Shown one piece after another: positions 39,603-49,216 of a stretch of 64,000 nucleotides of DNA. Made by a program: the position numbers and the translations under genes. Below the pieces are notes generated by a model. It made no database searches. It was not told where the DNA came from and saw nothing but the letters and a program-made list of their open reading frames with translations. Location: NCBI RefSeq assembly GCF_013337285.1, contig NZ_SUPW01000001.1, positions 930,001-994,000 on the forward strand. The letters are read 5' to 3'. The DNA comes from Agrobacterium tumefaciens. Its GTDB lineage: Bacteria > Pseudomonadota > Alphaproteobacteria > Rhizobiales > Rhizobiaceae. Positions within the stretch are counted from its first letter, which is position 1. Every line of letters begins with the position of its first letter.

Positions 39603-39911
39603 GTGCACACCACCTATCTCATCGGCTTCCAGATCCGTGACGGCCAGCGCGAGCGCTTTCTTGAGTTGCTGAATGCACTTCTCGACGCCATGCGGCATGA
39701 AAAGACCTTCGTGAACGCCACCCTGCATCGGGACGGTGAAAACGACAACCGCTTCCTGCTGCACGAGACCTGGAGCGACCATCAGGACGTGCTCGATGTC
39801 CAGATTCATCGCCCCTATCGCCAGGCATGGCACGATGCCCTGCCCGAGCTTCTGGAGGTCCCACGGGATATCTCCGTCTGGCATCCCATGCGGGCCGATC
39901 ACGCCGCATAG
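39603..39911 (+). CDS. Antibiotic biosynthesis monooxygenase (ABM) domain protein
   Basis: A 102-residue dimeric ferredoxin-like protein starting at a GTG with AAGGAG eight bases upstream. Family marks are YLIGFQIRDGQRERFLELL and the later NRFLLHETWSDHQDVLDVQ with HRPYRQAW. Relatives are quinol monooxygenases or simple alpha-beta barrel enzymes acting without cofactors. It follows the XRE regulator by five bases, so it is probably under its control. The substrate is unknown. Confidence 0.83.
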   Translation: MHTTYLIGFQIRDGQRERFLELLNALLDAMRHEKTFVNATLHRDGENDNRFLLHETWSDHQDVLDVQIHRPYRQAWHDALPELLEVPRDISVWHPMRADHAA

Positions 39912-39930
39912 GCGAGATCGTGACCGCTGG

Positions 39931-40383
39931 TCAAAGCCTGATGGCCGTTTCCTCTTTCGCCGTCTTGATGACGACCATCGTGACGAAGCGAGCGACATTG
40001 TTCTGGTCGCGGAACAGCCTGTCGCAGAGCGAGTCGAACTCCTCCATGTCGCGCAGGCGCAGCATCAGCACGACATCGCTTGCGCCTGTCACGGCATAGG
40101 CGTGCGACACGGCCTCTTCAGCACTGGCGATGTCCAGAAAGCGGCGCATATGCTGCTCGCCATGTAGTTTCAGCTCCACTGTCACCAGCGCCTTGATCAC
40201 ACGCCCGGCCTTTGCGGGGTTGAGGATCGCGACGATTCGGTCGATCACCCCCGATTTGCGCAGCCGTTGAAGGCGGCGCAGGCAGCTGGAAGGAGACAGC
40301 CCCACCTCGTCGGCCATATCCACATTGGTGCGCGAAGCATCGCCCTGCAAGAGGTTCAGAAGTTTCCGGTCGATCCGATCCAT
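39931..40383 (-). CDS. Lrp/AsnC family transcriptional regulator
   Basis: A 150-residue regulator starting MDRIDRKLLNLLQ. The HTH region is residues 5-60 (MADEVGLSPSSCLRRLQRLRKSGVI) and the RAM ligand domain follows, with AYAVTGASDVVLMLRLRDMEEF. Lrp/AsnC proteins bind amino acids and often regulate a divergent transport or catabolism gene. Here the divergent gene, 119 bp away, is the Gate-domain membrane protein. The longer frame to 40485 would run into that shared promoter. Confidence 0.93.
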   Translation of the reverse strand: MDRIDRKLLNLLQGDASRTNVDMADEVGLSPSSCLRRLQRLRKSGVIDRIVAILNPAKAGRVIKALVTVELKLHGEQHMRRFLDIASAEEAVSHAYAVTGASDVVLMLRLRDMEEFDSLCDRLFRDQNNVARFVTMVVIKTAKEETAIRL

Positions 40384-40502
40384 GCCGGCAGCATATCTCT
40401 CGCGGATGGATTTGCAATAAAATTGCACAAAGCTGCAATTTCTGACCACAAATGCGAACGGGTTCGGCCTAGTGAATGGGGACAACCTTCGAGGAGCCTC
40501 AC

Positions 40503-41465
40503 ATGCCCATTTTCGTCACCATCTGGCAGAAAACCCGGGAAACGCTTGATATCTACTGGGTGCTGGTGCGGATCACCGTTCCGATCGCCATCCTGACCGA
40601 GCTATTGTCGAGGATGGGTGCGATCGAGGCGGTGGCGCCGGCCTTTGCGCCCGTGATGAACCTCGTCGGGCTGCCGCCGGAACTCGGTCTGGCATGGCTG
40701 ACGGCAATGCTGGTCGGCATATGGGGCGCGGTGCCGCTTATCTTCACGCTTGTTCCCGCATCGTCGCTTGATGTCGCGGATATCACGGTCTTTTCGGCGC
40801 TCATCCTCTTCGCGCATGGCCTGCCAATCGAGCAGAAAATCATCGAAAAGGCAGGACCGGGCATGCTCGTCACCACGGCGCTGCGCATCGGCGGTGGATT
40901 GCTCTATGCCTTTCTCCTGCACCAGCTTCTGGACGTGACCGGGTGGCTGTCGGCTCCAGTCAATCCCGCCTGGATTGCCATGGGCAACACGCCTGAATGG
41001 GCAGACTATTTTCTGGGTCTCGGTGAAACCATGATCTGGATGCTTGTCATCCTGCTCGTGCTGTCCCTCGGTCTGGAAATTCTCAGACTGACCGGCCTTC
41101 TGGCACTGATGATGAAAGCGCTGTCACCCCTGCTGCGGCTTGCCGGCATTCGCGGCGAGGCCGAACATCTCACCGCCATCGGATTGTTCCTCGGTATTTC
41201 TTATGGCGCGGGTTTTCTCATCCGCGAAGCGCAATCAGGGGCGATCTCGCCGCGTCAGGTCTTCCTGTCCTGCGTGTTCATGGGTTTTGCCCATAGCGTG
41301 ATCGAAGACACCCTTGTGGTGATGGCGCTGGGGGCCGATATTTACGGCGTTCTGGTCGGACGGCTGGTTTTCGCCATCGCGGCAACCGCCGCCATTGCCG
41401 CCCTGCTGCACCGCCTGTCCGATGAGGTGTTTTTCCAGCGGATATTCAGGCCACAGAGTACGTAG
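40503..41465 (+). CDS. Nucleoside-recognition (Gate domain) family membrane protein
   Basis: A 320-residue protein with about eight membrane helices, built of two Gate-like halves. Conserved spots include MLVGIWGAVPLIFTLVPA near residue 75, GISYGAGFLIREAQSG near 247, and FMGFAHSVIEDTLVVMALGAD near 272. Such proteins (spore-maturation-like, YjiG/YjiH relatives) are linked to nucleoside or amino-acid transport. With an Lrp-type regulator divergent, amino-acid or dipeptide export is a reasonable guess only. The ATG at 40503 has GAGGAG six bases upstream. Confidence 0.82.
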   Translation: MPIFVTIWQKTRETLDIYWVLVRITVPIAILTELLSRMGAIEAVAPAFAPVMNLVGLPPELGLAWLTAMLVGIWGAVPLIFTLVPASSLDVADITVFSALILFAHGLPIEQKIIEKAGPGMLVTTALRIGGGLLYAFLLHQLLDVTGWLSAPVNPAWIAMGNTPEWADYFLGLGETMIWMLVILLVLSLGLEILRLTGLLALMMKALSPLLRLAGIRGEAEHLTAIGLFLGISYGAGFLIREAQSGAISPRQVFLSCVFMGFAHSVIEDTLVVMALGADIYGVLVGRLVFAIAATAAIAALLHRLSDEVFFQRIFRPQST

Positions 41466-41511
41466 GCGGATCGGCGCACGCCGTCGATCTCATCTGAAAA
41501 GCTGATGCAAA

Positions 41512-41531
41512 AAGGGGCCTCACGGCCCCTT
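41512..41531 (-). terminator. Terminator downstream of the chemoreceptor gene
   Basis: AAGGGGCC-TCAC-GGCCCCTT, 8-bp perfect stem with a 4-base loop. On the minus strand it is followed by a T run (the last two T's of the stem plus one more, then GC), so it mainly ends the chemoreceptor transcript; it also lies after the Gate-domain gene. Confidence 0.8.
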
Positions 41532-41558
41532 CCTTGGGTTCAATCCAAAAGAACCGGC

Positions 41559-43583
41559 TCAGAATTCCGTCCAGTCCTGATCCTTCGCGGCCGGGGCTTC
41601 CGCAGCGCCGCCAAAGGCGCGGGCGAGGCTCTGGCCGAGGGCGCGTGCCGGTGATTTGACTGGCCGTGCGGTGGCGGACGCCGATTTCACGGGCGCTGCT
41701 CTTTTCATCGCTGCCTGCGGTGCAGGCTGGAAGGCGGGCCTCAAGGAAGACTGGCGCGGGGCGGTGTAACCGCCGGCGCTGGCGACCGCACCATGAGCGC
41801 CGCCCACCCGGAACTGCCCAAGCAGGCTGTTCAAGGCTTCCGCTTCACGGGCGAGCGAATGGCTGGCGGCGGTCTGCTGCTCCACCATGGCGGCATTCTG
41901 CTGCGTGCCCTGATCCATGGTGTTTACGGCCGTGTTGATTTCCTGCAGGCCCGTCGCCTGTTCGCGTGACGCGACGACGATAGCGCTGACATGGGCGTTG
42001 ATCTCTTCGACTTCCGAAACGATGAGTTCCAGCGCCTTGCCAGTCTCATCAACGAGATTGACGCCGTTTTCCACCTGACGGCTGGAAGCGCTGATCAGCG
42101 TCTTGATTTCCTTGGCGGCATTGGCCGAACGCTGGGCGAGTTCGCGGACTTCCTGCGCGACGACCGCAAAACCCTTGCCGGCATCACCGGCGCGGGCAGC
42201 TTCCACGCCGGCATTCAGCGCCAGCAGGTTGGTCTGGAAGGCAATATCGTCGATGACGCCGATAATGTTGCCGATTTCGCCCGAGGACTTCTCGATTTCG
42301 CGCATGGCGGAAACCGCATTGCGCACGACAACACCTGATTTTTCCGCACCGGCGCGGGCGCGCTGAACCAGATTGCCGGCATCTTCCGCACCGCGGGCGC
42401 TGTCACGCACGGTCGTGGTGACTTCTTCCAATGCTGCGGCGGTTTCTTCGATGGAGGCAGCCTGCTGTTCGGTGCGGCGCGACAGGTCGTCGGCGGCCGA
42501 CAGCATCTCGGAAGCGCCGGCATTGATCGCGGCGGCGTTCTCGCCGACCGTGCGCAGGGCCTGCTGCAGCTTTTCAACCGCGCTGTTGAAATCGATACGG
42601 ATGGGATCGATGTAGGAAGCGAAAGGTGTTTCGATGCGGTAGGCGAGATCGCCTTCGGCCAGAGCGGCCAGACCCTTGCCCAGCTCGTCGCGCGCAAGAG
42701 TGTTGGCGGCTTCGTCCTGCGCCTTCTCTTCTTCGTTCCGGCGGCGCTCGCTCTCGGTTGCGGAGCGCATGCGCTCGGTTTCACCGGCAAGGCGGGATTT
42801 TTCCAAACCGGCCTGCTTGAAGACGAGAACGGCCTTCGCCATCTTGCCGACTTCGTCGCCGCGATCAACGGCTGGAACTTCGGTGGTCATGTCACCATCT
42901 GCAAGCCGGCTCATTGCCGCCGTCATGCCGACGATCGGCGTGACGATCGAGCGCGACAGCGCCCAGATGAGGGCAACGGCCAGAAGACCGGCGACGGCAC
43001 CGCCGCCCAGAAGCGCATATTTGAGGTTCAGCGCCGCCGCCTGCTGTTCAGCCGCATAGGCGGTCGACAGGCCGTTCAGCTGTTCCTTGATCTTGGCGGC
43101 GGCGGCGCGGAAACCGTCGAGCTGGCCCTTGGCCTGATTGCGGCCGATCTCGATGATGTCGGAAATCGGCGCTTCCGTGGTCTTGCGGGCAGCGATCTGC
43201 GGTTCCGCCAGTTCCTTGAAGAACACGGTGGCGGATTTCTGCATGTCATCGATGGATTGCAGGATATCCGGCTGGCCTGCGGCAAGGGCGCGGGCTTCAT
43301 CGAGCTTTTTCAACATGATGTCGCGCTGAGCGAAAACATCGTTGTATGTGCTGTCGCTGCGAAACAACAGGAAGCCGCGCTGGTTGACGGCCTGTTCCAG
43401 CATCGCGGCCGTCGCACCATCCACCGCCTGGATGATGTCCTTCGTCCGGTTGTTTTCGATCGTGACACGCTCGCTCCCCAGCGTCTGCCAGAATACGATC
43501 GCGGAGGCGAGCAGGCACACGCTCATCAAGGCACAGAAGGTGACAATGAGCTTTATGTTAATGGGGAGATTTTTCAGCGACAT
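41559..43583 (-). CDS. Methyl-accepting chemotaxis protein
   Basis: A 674-residue chemoreceptor from the ATG at 43583 ([12 protein letters not shown]). Helix TM1 is at about residues 10-33, a helical periplasmic sensor at 35-185 (CHASE3/four-helix-like), TM2 near 195-215, then HAMP ([22 protein letters not shown]) and the cytoplasmic signalling hairpin with the family tip [24 protein letters not shown]. The C-terminus ends in DWTEF, resembling the CheR/CheB-tethering pentapeptide. It should report an unknown ligand to CheA/CheW. No other che genes are in the window. Confidence 0.93.
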   Translation of the reverse strand: MSLKNLPINIKLIVTFCALMSVCLLASAIVFWQTLGSERVTIENNRTKDIIQAVDGATAAMLEQAVNQRGFLLFRSDSTYNDVFAQRDIMLKKLDEARALAAGQPDILQSIDDMQKSATVFFKELAEPQIAARKTTEAPISDIIEIGRNQAKGQLDGFRAAAAKIKEQLNGLSTAYAAEQQAAALNLKYALLGGGAVAGLLAVALIWALSRSIVTPIVGMTAAMSRLADGDMTTEVPAVDRGDEVGKMAKAVLVFKQAGLEKSRLAGETERMRSATESERRRNEEEKAQDEAANTLARDELGKGLAALAEGDLAYRIETPFASYIDPIRIDFNSAVEKLQQALRTVGENAAAINAGASEMLSAADDLSRRTEQQAASIEETAAALEEVTTTVRDSARGAEDAGNLVQRARAGAEKSGVVVRNAVSAMREIEKSSGEIGNIIGVIDDIAFQTNLLALNAGVEAARAGDAGKGFAVVAQEVRELAQRSANAAKEIKTLISASSRQVENGVNLVDETGKALELIVSEVEEINAHVSAIVVASREQATGLQEINTAVNTMDQGTQQNAAMVEQQTAASHSLAREAEALNSLLGQFRVGGAHGAVASAGGYTAPRQSSLRPAFQPAPQAAMKRAAPVKSASATARPVKSPARALGQSLARAFGGAAEAPAAKDQDWTEF

Positions 43584-43853
43584 CGCAAACTCTCTCGGCG
43601 ACCCGATGCCTCGGAGCAAGCGTCTGCGCTGCAACGGTCGCAATTCTGTGAATGGGAGGAGATGCCGTCATGGCAGGTTCCGGTGGCCGCACGGGCCTTG
43701 GGCACAAAGTGCAATACAAGCCTTTATATTGGATTAATCGAACATTCTGACTTTGCGGTGCAACACAACCTTGACCGACGACAGCGGCATTCCGGGCCAT
43801 TCCAGCGATAAATCGCTTGCATCGGCGGGGTTTGGCGGTCATTGAACGGAACC

Positions 43854-44606
43854 ATGTCCAAAACACCTGAAAATGAACGGCTTGACCAGCTTCTCGTGTC
43901 GCTCGGCCACTTCGCCAGCCGCTCGCGTGCGCGCGACGCGGTTTCGCGCGGCACCGTGAGCGTGAACGGCAAAATCGTCACCAAACCGAGCCAGACCGTC
44001 GCTGCAAACGTCAAGATCGCTATTACCGATCCGGCGCAGGCTTACGTCTCTCGCGCCGCCCTCAAACTCACGGCCGCGCTCGATCATTTCAATCTCGATC
44101 CGAAGGGCCTTGAGTGTCTCGATGTCGGCGCATCCACCGGCGGTTTCACCGAGGTGCTGCTGCACCGTGGCGCGAAACATGTCGTCGCCATCGATGTCGG
44201 CCACGGGCAGATCCATCCAAGGATCGAGAACGATCCGCGCGTCACCAGTCTCGAAGGGCTGAATGCGCGGTTCCTCACCACCGAAGATATCGATGACCGG
44301 GCAATCGGCTTCATCGTTTCCGACGTGTCGTTCATTTCCATCAAGCTGGCGCTTGCCCCGGCACTTGAGCTTGCGGAGCCGGGTGCTCTGGCGATCCTGC
44401 TGGTGAAGCCGCAATTCGAAGCGGGCCGCGATGCAATCAGCAAGGCCGGGCTGTTGAAGGAGCCGGAAACGGCGCCTGCGGTTGCCGCCGAACTGGAACG
44501 CTGGCTCGTCGAAGACATGGGCTGGAAGAGCCTTGGGCTCATTCCCTCACCGATTGCCGGCGGCGATGGCAATGTTGAATTTCTTCTCGGAGGCGAAAAG
44601 CCATGA
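43854..44606 (+). CDS. tlyA: TlyA family rRNA (cytidine-2'-O)-methyltransferase / hemolysin A
   Basis: A 250-residue protein. An S4 RNA-binding domain (residues 8-60, RLDQLLVSLGHFASRSRARDAV) precedes a FtsJ-like methyltransferase with SAM motif LDVGASTGGFTEVLL and the later VSFISIKLAL and VKPQFEAGRD. In mycobacteria TlyA methylates 16S and 23S rRNA; in others it is called hemolysin A. The ATG at 43854 is preferred over a TTG 12 bases earlier. It overlaps the next RNA methyltransferase gene by four bases, so both are translated together. Confidence 0.93.
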   Translation: MSKTPENERLDQLLVSLGHFASRSRARDAVSRGTVSVNGKIVTKPSQTVAANVKIAITDPAQAYVSRAALKLTAALDHFNLDPKGLECLDVGASTGGFTEVLLHRGAKHVVAIDVGHGQIHPRIENDPRVTSLEGLNARFLTTEDIDDRAIGFIVSDVSFISIKLALAPALELAEPGALAILLVKPQFEAGRDAISKAGLLKEPETAPAVAAELERWLVEDMGWKSLGLIPSPIAGGDGNVEFLLGGEKP

Positions 44607-45853
44607 GCACCCAGACCGTCAGCATCAAGAGCCTCGGTGCGCAGGGCGATGGCATCGCGCACTGTCCCGACGGCCCGGTTTATGTGCCCTTCGCCCTGCC
44701 GGGCGAGACGGTGGCCATCGCCAAAGTGAAGGACCAAGGCACGGTCATGTCGATTGCGGAAGCCTCTGCGGACCGCCGCGAACCCGTCTGCCGGCACTTC
44801 GGCCCTGAAGGCGTCAACGGCACCTGCGGTGGCTGTTCGCTACAACATCTGGCCGACCAGCCCTACCATGCCTTCAAGCGGGAACTGGTGGTTTCAGCGC
44901 TGAAATCCAAGGGTCTGACACCGCCCGTGGATGATCTCGTCATCTGTCGCCCCGGCGAGCGCCGCCGCGCGGTGTTTGCCGCCCGCAGGACGGAAAAGGG
45001 TCTGCTGCTGGGCTTCAGCCAGGCGAGCAGCCATCACATCGTCGCCATCGAGGAATGTCCCGTCACATCGCCCGGCATCGTCTCGCGGCTCGATGCCATC
45101 CGCGCCATCGGCCTTTCGATGACGGCAAATGCCGAGCCGTTTCGCATGACCGTTCTCGAAACGCTCTCGGGTCTCGATATTTCCGTCGAGGGCATCAAGT
45201 CGGTCAACGACAAGCAGCGGCGGACGCTGACGGAAACGGTGCTGACCATGCGCGGCATCGCCCGCGTCTCGCTGTCGGGTGAAATCCTGATCGAGCCGCA
45301 AAAACCAATTATCGAATTCGGTGGCATTCCGGTGTCGCCGCCCGCCGGTGGTTTCACGCAGGCGACGAAACAGGCCGAGGACGCCATGGCGGAGTTGGTG
45401 CTTGCCCATATCGGCAAATCCAAACACATTGCCGATCTCTTCTGCGGTTCCGGCACATTTGCGCTCAGACTGGCGCGCATCGGCAAGGTGCATGCGGTGG
45501 AAGCCGAAGACAAGGCGCTGAAGGCATTGGATTTCGCTGCCCGCAATACGCAGGGCCTGAAACCGGTCAGCGTCGAGAAGCGTGATCTTTTCCGCCGGCC
45601 GTTGATGACCAGCGAATTGAAGAATTACGACGCGGTCGTGTTCGATCCGCCGCGCGCCGGGGCGGAAGTCCAGTGCAAGGAGCTGGCCCGCAGCACGGTA
45701 AAGAAAATCGTCGCTGTCAGCTGCAATCCGCTGACGCTGGCCCGCGATCTCGCGCTTCTGGTTGAGGGCGGCTATCGCGTCACCCGCGTCACACCGGTCG
45801 ACCAATTCCTGTGGTCGCCGCATGTGGAAGCGGTGGCGGTGCTGGAGAAATAA
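44603..45853 (+). CDS. TrmA/RlmD-type class I SAM-dependent RNA methyltransferase
   Basis: A 416-residue uracil-C5 methyltransferase. A TRAM-like N-terminus (VSIKSLGAQGDGIAHCPDGPVYVPF) is followed by iron-sulfur cysteines in CRHFG and CGGCSLQHL, then a SAM domain (ADLFCGSGTFALRLA) and the catalytic cysteine in VSCNPLTLARDL with the earlier DPPRAG. The exact rRNA or tRNA uridine is unknown. Translationally coupled to tlyA. Its TAA is directly next to the stop of the convergent small secreted protein gene. Confidence 0.95.
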   Translation: MSTQTVSIKSLGAQGDGIAHCPDGPVYVPFALPGETVAIAKVKDQGTVMSIAEASADRREPVCRHFGPEGVNGTCGGCSLQHLADQPYHAFKRELVVSALKSKGLTPPVDDLVICRPGERRRAVFAARRTEKGLLLGFSQASSHHIVAIEECPVTSPGIVSRLDAIRAIGLSMTANAEPFRMTVLETLSGLDISVEGIKSVNDKQRRTLTETVLTMRGIARVSLSGEILIEPQKPIIEFGGIPVSPPAGGFTQATKQAEDAMAELVLAHIGKSKHIADLFCGSGTFALRLARIGKVHAVEAEDKALKALDFAARNTQGLKPVSVEKRDLFRRPLMTSELKNYDAVVFDPPRAGAEVQCKELARSTVKKIVAVSCNPLTLARDLALLVEGGYRVTRVTPVDQFLWSPHVEAVAVLEK

Positions 45854-46168
45854 TCACCAGGCGGTATCAACCGTACCGTTGCCGACCACGCCGGAGCAAC
45901 GGCAGGAACCGCCGACGCGGCCCTGCTCGATCGGGCAGATATAAGGGCGGCGGCGATTGGCGCTTTCCGGCGGGGTGATGACGCAGACGAAACGCGCGCG
46001 GCGCTGGTGACTGCGGCTGTTGCCGGAATTGAAGTTCGGGCTATCGTCGTCGTTGGACTGCGCCAGAATGATGTTGTTGCTCGAAACCGGCAATGGCGTG
46101 ATCGCTGCTGCCTCTGCAATAGTTGCGGCGGAGAGAAAGACGGACAGGGCGAAAACGAGGTGACGCAT
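45854..46168 (-). CDS. Small secreted cysteine-containing protein, unknown
   Basis: A 104-residue protein with a signal peptide (MRHLVFALSVFLSAATIAEA) and a mature part rich in Ser, Asn and Arg, ending with four to five cysteines (RFVCVITPP, YICPIEQG, GGSCRCSG) that could form disulfides. I do not recognise the family; similar short secreted proteins occur in rhizobia. The ATG at 46168 is chosen for the signal peptide; the longer frame adds 35 residues before it. It is convergent with the RNA methyltransferase gene, the two stops touching. Confidence 0.7.
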   Translation of the reverse strand: MRHLVFALSVFLSAATIAEAAAITPLPVSSNNIILAQSNDDDSPNFNSGNSRSHQRRARFVCVITPPESANRRRPYICPIEQGRVGGSCRCSGVVGNGTVDTAW

Positions 46169-46282
46169 GCGGGTGGCCTTTGACGGAGAGTTTGCGCGAT
46201 CCGTTTTTGCCGGACCGGTTTGATGGACGATATATAATCCGTATTCAAAAGCACAGAGGCTTCCAAACTCCACGATGCCGCT

Positions 46283-46410
46283 CGTTTCTTCTCCCCGCCG
46301 GGGAGAAGGTGGCCCGAAGGGTCGGATGACGGGGTGACGTTGCCGGATTTCGGAGAGCTTGCCCCCTCATCCCGCTGCCGCGGACTTCTCCCCGGCGGGG
46401 AGAAGAAACG
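46283..46410. repeat. Family B (RIME-like) mosaic palindrome, copy 3
   Basis: Outer arms CGTTTCTTCTCCCC and GGGGAGAAGAAACG enclose the same internal blocks as copy 1 and in the same orientation. It sits between the crotonase gene's stop and the start of the small secreted protein gene, two same-strand genes. Confidence 0.88.
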
Positions 46411-46439
46411 AGTGGCGCGCTCCCAGATTCTCGAAACGC

Positions 46440-47198
46440 CTAGCGGCGCATGAATGCCTCGAAGGCGGCGCGGGCTTCGGCACTCTGCAATTGCGCGATG
46501 AAATGGCGGGCTTCTTCGTCGATGCGGGCCAGCACATCTTCCGGCTTGCCACGGACCAGATCGCGGGCGATTTTCAGCGCCTGCTGCGGCTTGGCGGCGA
46601 GCCGTGTCGCTAGCGCCAGCGTTTCGCTCTCCACATGCTCAGGGGAAACGACTTTCCAGATCATCCCAGCCTGCAACGCCTGTTCGGCGGAAAAACCCTC
46701 GCCCATGGCCAGCAGCGCAAAGGCGCGCTGGTGGCCGATGAGTTTTGGCGCAAGCAGGCTGGAGGCGGCTTCCGGCACCAGCGCCAGATCCACGAAGGGT
46801 GTCTTGAACAGGCTGCGATTGGAGGCGACAGTCAGATCGCAATGCAGGTTGAGCGTCGTGCCGATGCCGATGGCCAGCCCGTCAACGCCCGAAACCAGCG
46901 GTTTTTCGAAGGTCGCGAGCGCCTTCAGGAGATCGAGCACCGCAAGCTTGCCCTTTGCGCCGGACATGGCGAAGGCAAGGAAATCGGCCATATCGTTACC
47001 CGCAGAAAAGCAGCCTTCCGTGCCGAGAAACGCAACGACGCGGATGTCCGGGTCGGCATTGGCGGACTGCAGCGCTTCAGCCATACGCAGATACATCGCA
47101 TCGGTGATGGCGTTTTTCTTTTCCGGCCGGTTGAAGCGGATGGTCAGCACTTCAGGCGCATGGCTGACCCGCTCGACGAGAATATGATCGTCCGACAT
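46440..47198 (-). CDS. Enoyl-CoA hydratase/isomerase family protein
   Basis: A 252-residue crotonase-fold enzyme. The oxyanion-hole segments are SAGNDMADF near residue 65 and DGLAIGIGTTLNLHCD near 108. The second catalytic Glu is present in LVPEAASS, but the first (the position of Glu144 in rat hydratase) is replaced, as in isomerase-like relatives, so hydration of enoyl-CoA is not assured. GAGGAG precedes the ATG at 47198. It follows the acyl-CoA dehydrogenase gene by 10 bp and probably acts with it in fatty-acid or side-chain degradation. Confidence 0.9.
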   Translation of the reverse strand: MSDDHILVERVSHAPEVLTIRFNRPEKKNAITDAMYLRMAEALQSANADPDIRVVAFLGTEGCFSAGNDMADFLAFAMSGAKGKLAVLDLLKALATFEKPLVSGVDGLAIGIGTTLNLHCDLTVASNRSLFKTPFVDLALVPEAASSLLAPKLIGHQRAFALLAMGEGFSAEQALQAGMIWKVVSPEHVESETLALATRLAAKPQQALKIARDLVRGKPEDVLARIDEEARHFIAQLQSAEARAAFEAFMRR

Positions 47199-47208
47199 CT
47201 GAATCTCC

Positions 47209-48993
47209 TCAGGCCAATACGGTGCGGGCGGCGGCAAGGCTTGCCGCGCCTGATATGACGCGATCCTTCAGCGCCGCCGTTTCCGCCAGCAGGTTTTCTG
47301 CCGCAAAACGGCAAAGTGCCGCGCGGTGCGCGCCCCTGCCATCATCGACGGAGACCAATGCGCCCTTGGCGAGATAGGCACCTGTCAGCGCCAGACCGAA
47401 GAGACGTTGATAGGGTGTCGCGCCGGCGAGTGCGGTTTCGGTTTCGCCTGCCTTGATGCGGTCCAGCAGCCAATCGGTCGTCGTTTCCAGATCGTTGAGG
47501 CTGGCTTCGAGATAACGGGCGGTCTCGCCGAGATCATCACGGTTCGAAGCGGCTGTTCGGGCAACGATCTCGCGCAGTTCGGCGATGAAACCCCGCACCT
47601 GTGCGCCATCGGAAAGCGGCAGCTTGCGCAGCACCAGATCGATGGCCTGTATGCCGTTTGTGCCTTCGTAGATCGGTGCGATCCGTGCATCACGCAGATA
47701 ACGCGCCGCGCCGGTTTCTTCAATGAAGCCCATGCCGCCATGCACCTGAATGCCCATGGAGGCAACATCGACACCGGCATCGGTGGAGAAGGATTTGGCA
47801 ATCGGCGTTAGAAGGGCGGCACGCTCCTGCCAGCGGGCGCGCTCTGCCTTATCTTCGCTCGCATGCGCCATATCGATGGCGTGGGCGCAGCTGAAGGAGA
47901 TCGCTCGCGACCCCTGCGTCAGCGCCTTCATCGTCAGAAGCGTTCTGGCAATGTCAGGATGTTCGATGATCGGGCTCATGCCGGAGCCCTGCCAGCCGGG
48001 CGCCTTGCCCTGCGTGCGCTCCTTGGCGTATTCGATTGCCTTCTGGGTCGCTGCTTCGCAGATCGCCACGCCCTGCATGCCGACGGCAAGGCGGGCATTG
48101 TTCATCATGGTGAACATGCAGGCGAGGCCCTTGTTCTCCTCGCCGATCAGCCAGCCCAGAGCGCCTTTTTCTTCGCCGAACCTGCCGTCGCCGAAAATCA
48201 TCGTGCAGGTGGGCGAGCCGTGAATGCCGAGCTTGTGTTCCAGCGAATGGCAGAAAAGATCGTTGCGGCTGCCCGGCGCGCCGTTTTCGTCGGGTAAGAA
48301 TTTCGGCACGAGAAACAGCGAAATGCCGCGCGTTCCGGCCGGCGCATCCGGCAGGCGGGCAAGAACGAGGTGGATGATATTATCAGCCGCGTCGTGTTCG
48401 CCCCAGGTGATGAAAATCTTCTGCCCGAAGATACGATAGGTGCCATCACCATTGCGTTCCGCCCGGCTCTTCAACACGCCGAGGTCCGATCCCGCATGCG
48501 GTTCGGTGAGGTTCATCGTGCCGGTCCATTCGCCGGAAACGAGTTTGGGAAGATAGATCCGCTTCAGATCGTTGCTGCCGTGAGTGACGATGGCTTCCAC
48601 CGCACCCATGGTTAGCGTCGGGGCCAGCGCAAAGGCCATGGAGCCGGAGTTCCACATTTCGAGTGCTGCGACATTCAGCATATGCGGCAGGTTCTGGCCG
48701 CCAAATTCCTCCGGCGCCGTCAGGCTGTTCCAGCCGGCTTGCGCCCAGCGGCGGTAAAGATCGGCCCAGCCATCTGGCGTTGTCACCTTGCCGTCGGCAA
48801 GCTTCGCGCCCTGGCGGTCGCCGATATCGGCGAGCGGCGCGACCTGTTCCGTGGCGAAACGACCGGCTTCCTGGAGAATGGCATCCACCAGATCTTCACC
48901 GAGATCGCCCAGCACACCCTTTGCCAGCGCGTCTTCAAGACCCGCTACATGTTTGAGTGTAAAGGCGATATCATCCACCGGCGCGCTATACAT
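47209..48993 (-). CDS. Acyl-CoA dehydrogenase (long form)
   Basis: A 594-residue FAD-dependent dehydrogenase, longer than classic 380-residue types. It has an N-terminal extension, the core motifs MNLTEPHAGSDLG and ITWGEHD (FAD and substrate contacts), GIHGSPTC and the MGIQVHGGMGFIEETG stretch, plus a C-terminal acetyl-CoA dehydrogenase-like domain. This long group is often induced with beta-oxidation and can act on long-chain or branched acyl-CoA. It starts the operon with the crotonase; nothing else is coupled. Cytoplasmic. Confidence 0.94.
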   Translation of the reverse strand: MYSAPVDDIAFTLKHVAGLEDALAKGVLGDLGEDLVDAILQEAGRFATEQVAPLADIGDRQGAKLADGKVTTPDGWADLYRRWAQAGWNSLTAPEEFGGQNLPHMLNVAALEMWNSGSMAFALAPTLTMGAVEAIVTHGSNDLKRIYLPKLVSGEWTGTMNLTEPHAGSDLGVLKSRAERNGDGTYRIFGQKIFITWGEHDAADNIIHLVLARLPDAPAGTRGISLFLVPKFLPDENGAPGSRNDLFCHSLEHKLGIHGSPTCTMIFGDGRFGEEKGALGWLIGEENKGLACMFTMMNNARLAVGMQGVAICEAATQKAIEYAKERTQGKAPGWQGSGMSPIIEHPDIARTLLTMKALTQGSRAISFSCAHAIDMAHASEDKAERARWQERAALLTPIAKSFSTDAGVDVASMGIQVHGGMGFIEETGAARYLRDARIAPIYEGTNGIQAIDLVLRKLPLSDGAQVRGFIAELREIVARTAASNRDDLGETARYLEASLNDLETTTDWLLDRIKAGETETALAGATPYQRLFGLALTGAYLAKGALVSVDDGRGAHRAALCRFAAENLLAETAALKDRVISGAASLAAARTVLA

Positions 48994-49216
48994 GCTGCCT
49001 CCTCCCGAAGCTTTTGCCTATCGTGCTGCTCTTCGGGCTAAATGATTTTTACGTAAACGTCAATTTGAAAATTCCCACCATTTTGGCAGGTTTGTTATAA
49101 AACTGTCATATGAATTTGCTCAGCATGCGCTGAAAGGCGCAATGCCGCCGCTGCCGTTCCCACACCGGGGCGACGGACGCCTCCCTCCTCCCATCCAGCC
49201 GGTCAGGACTGCCACG

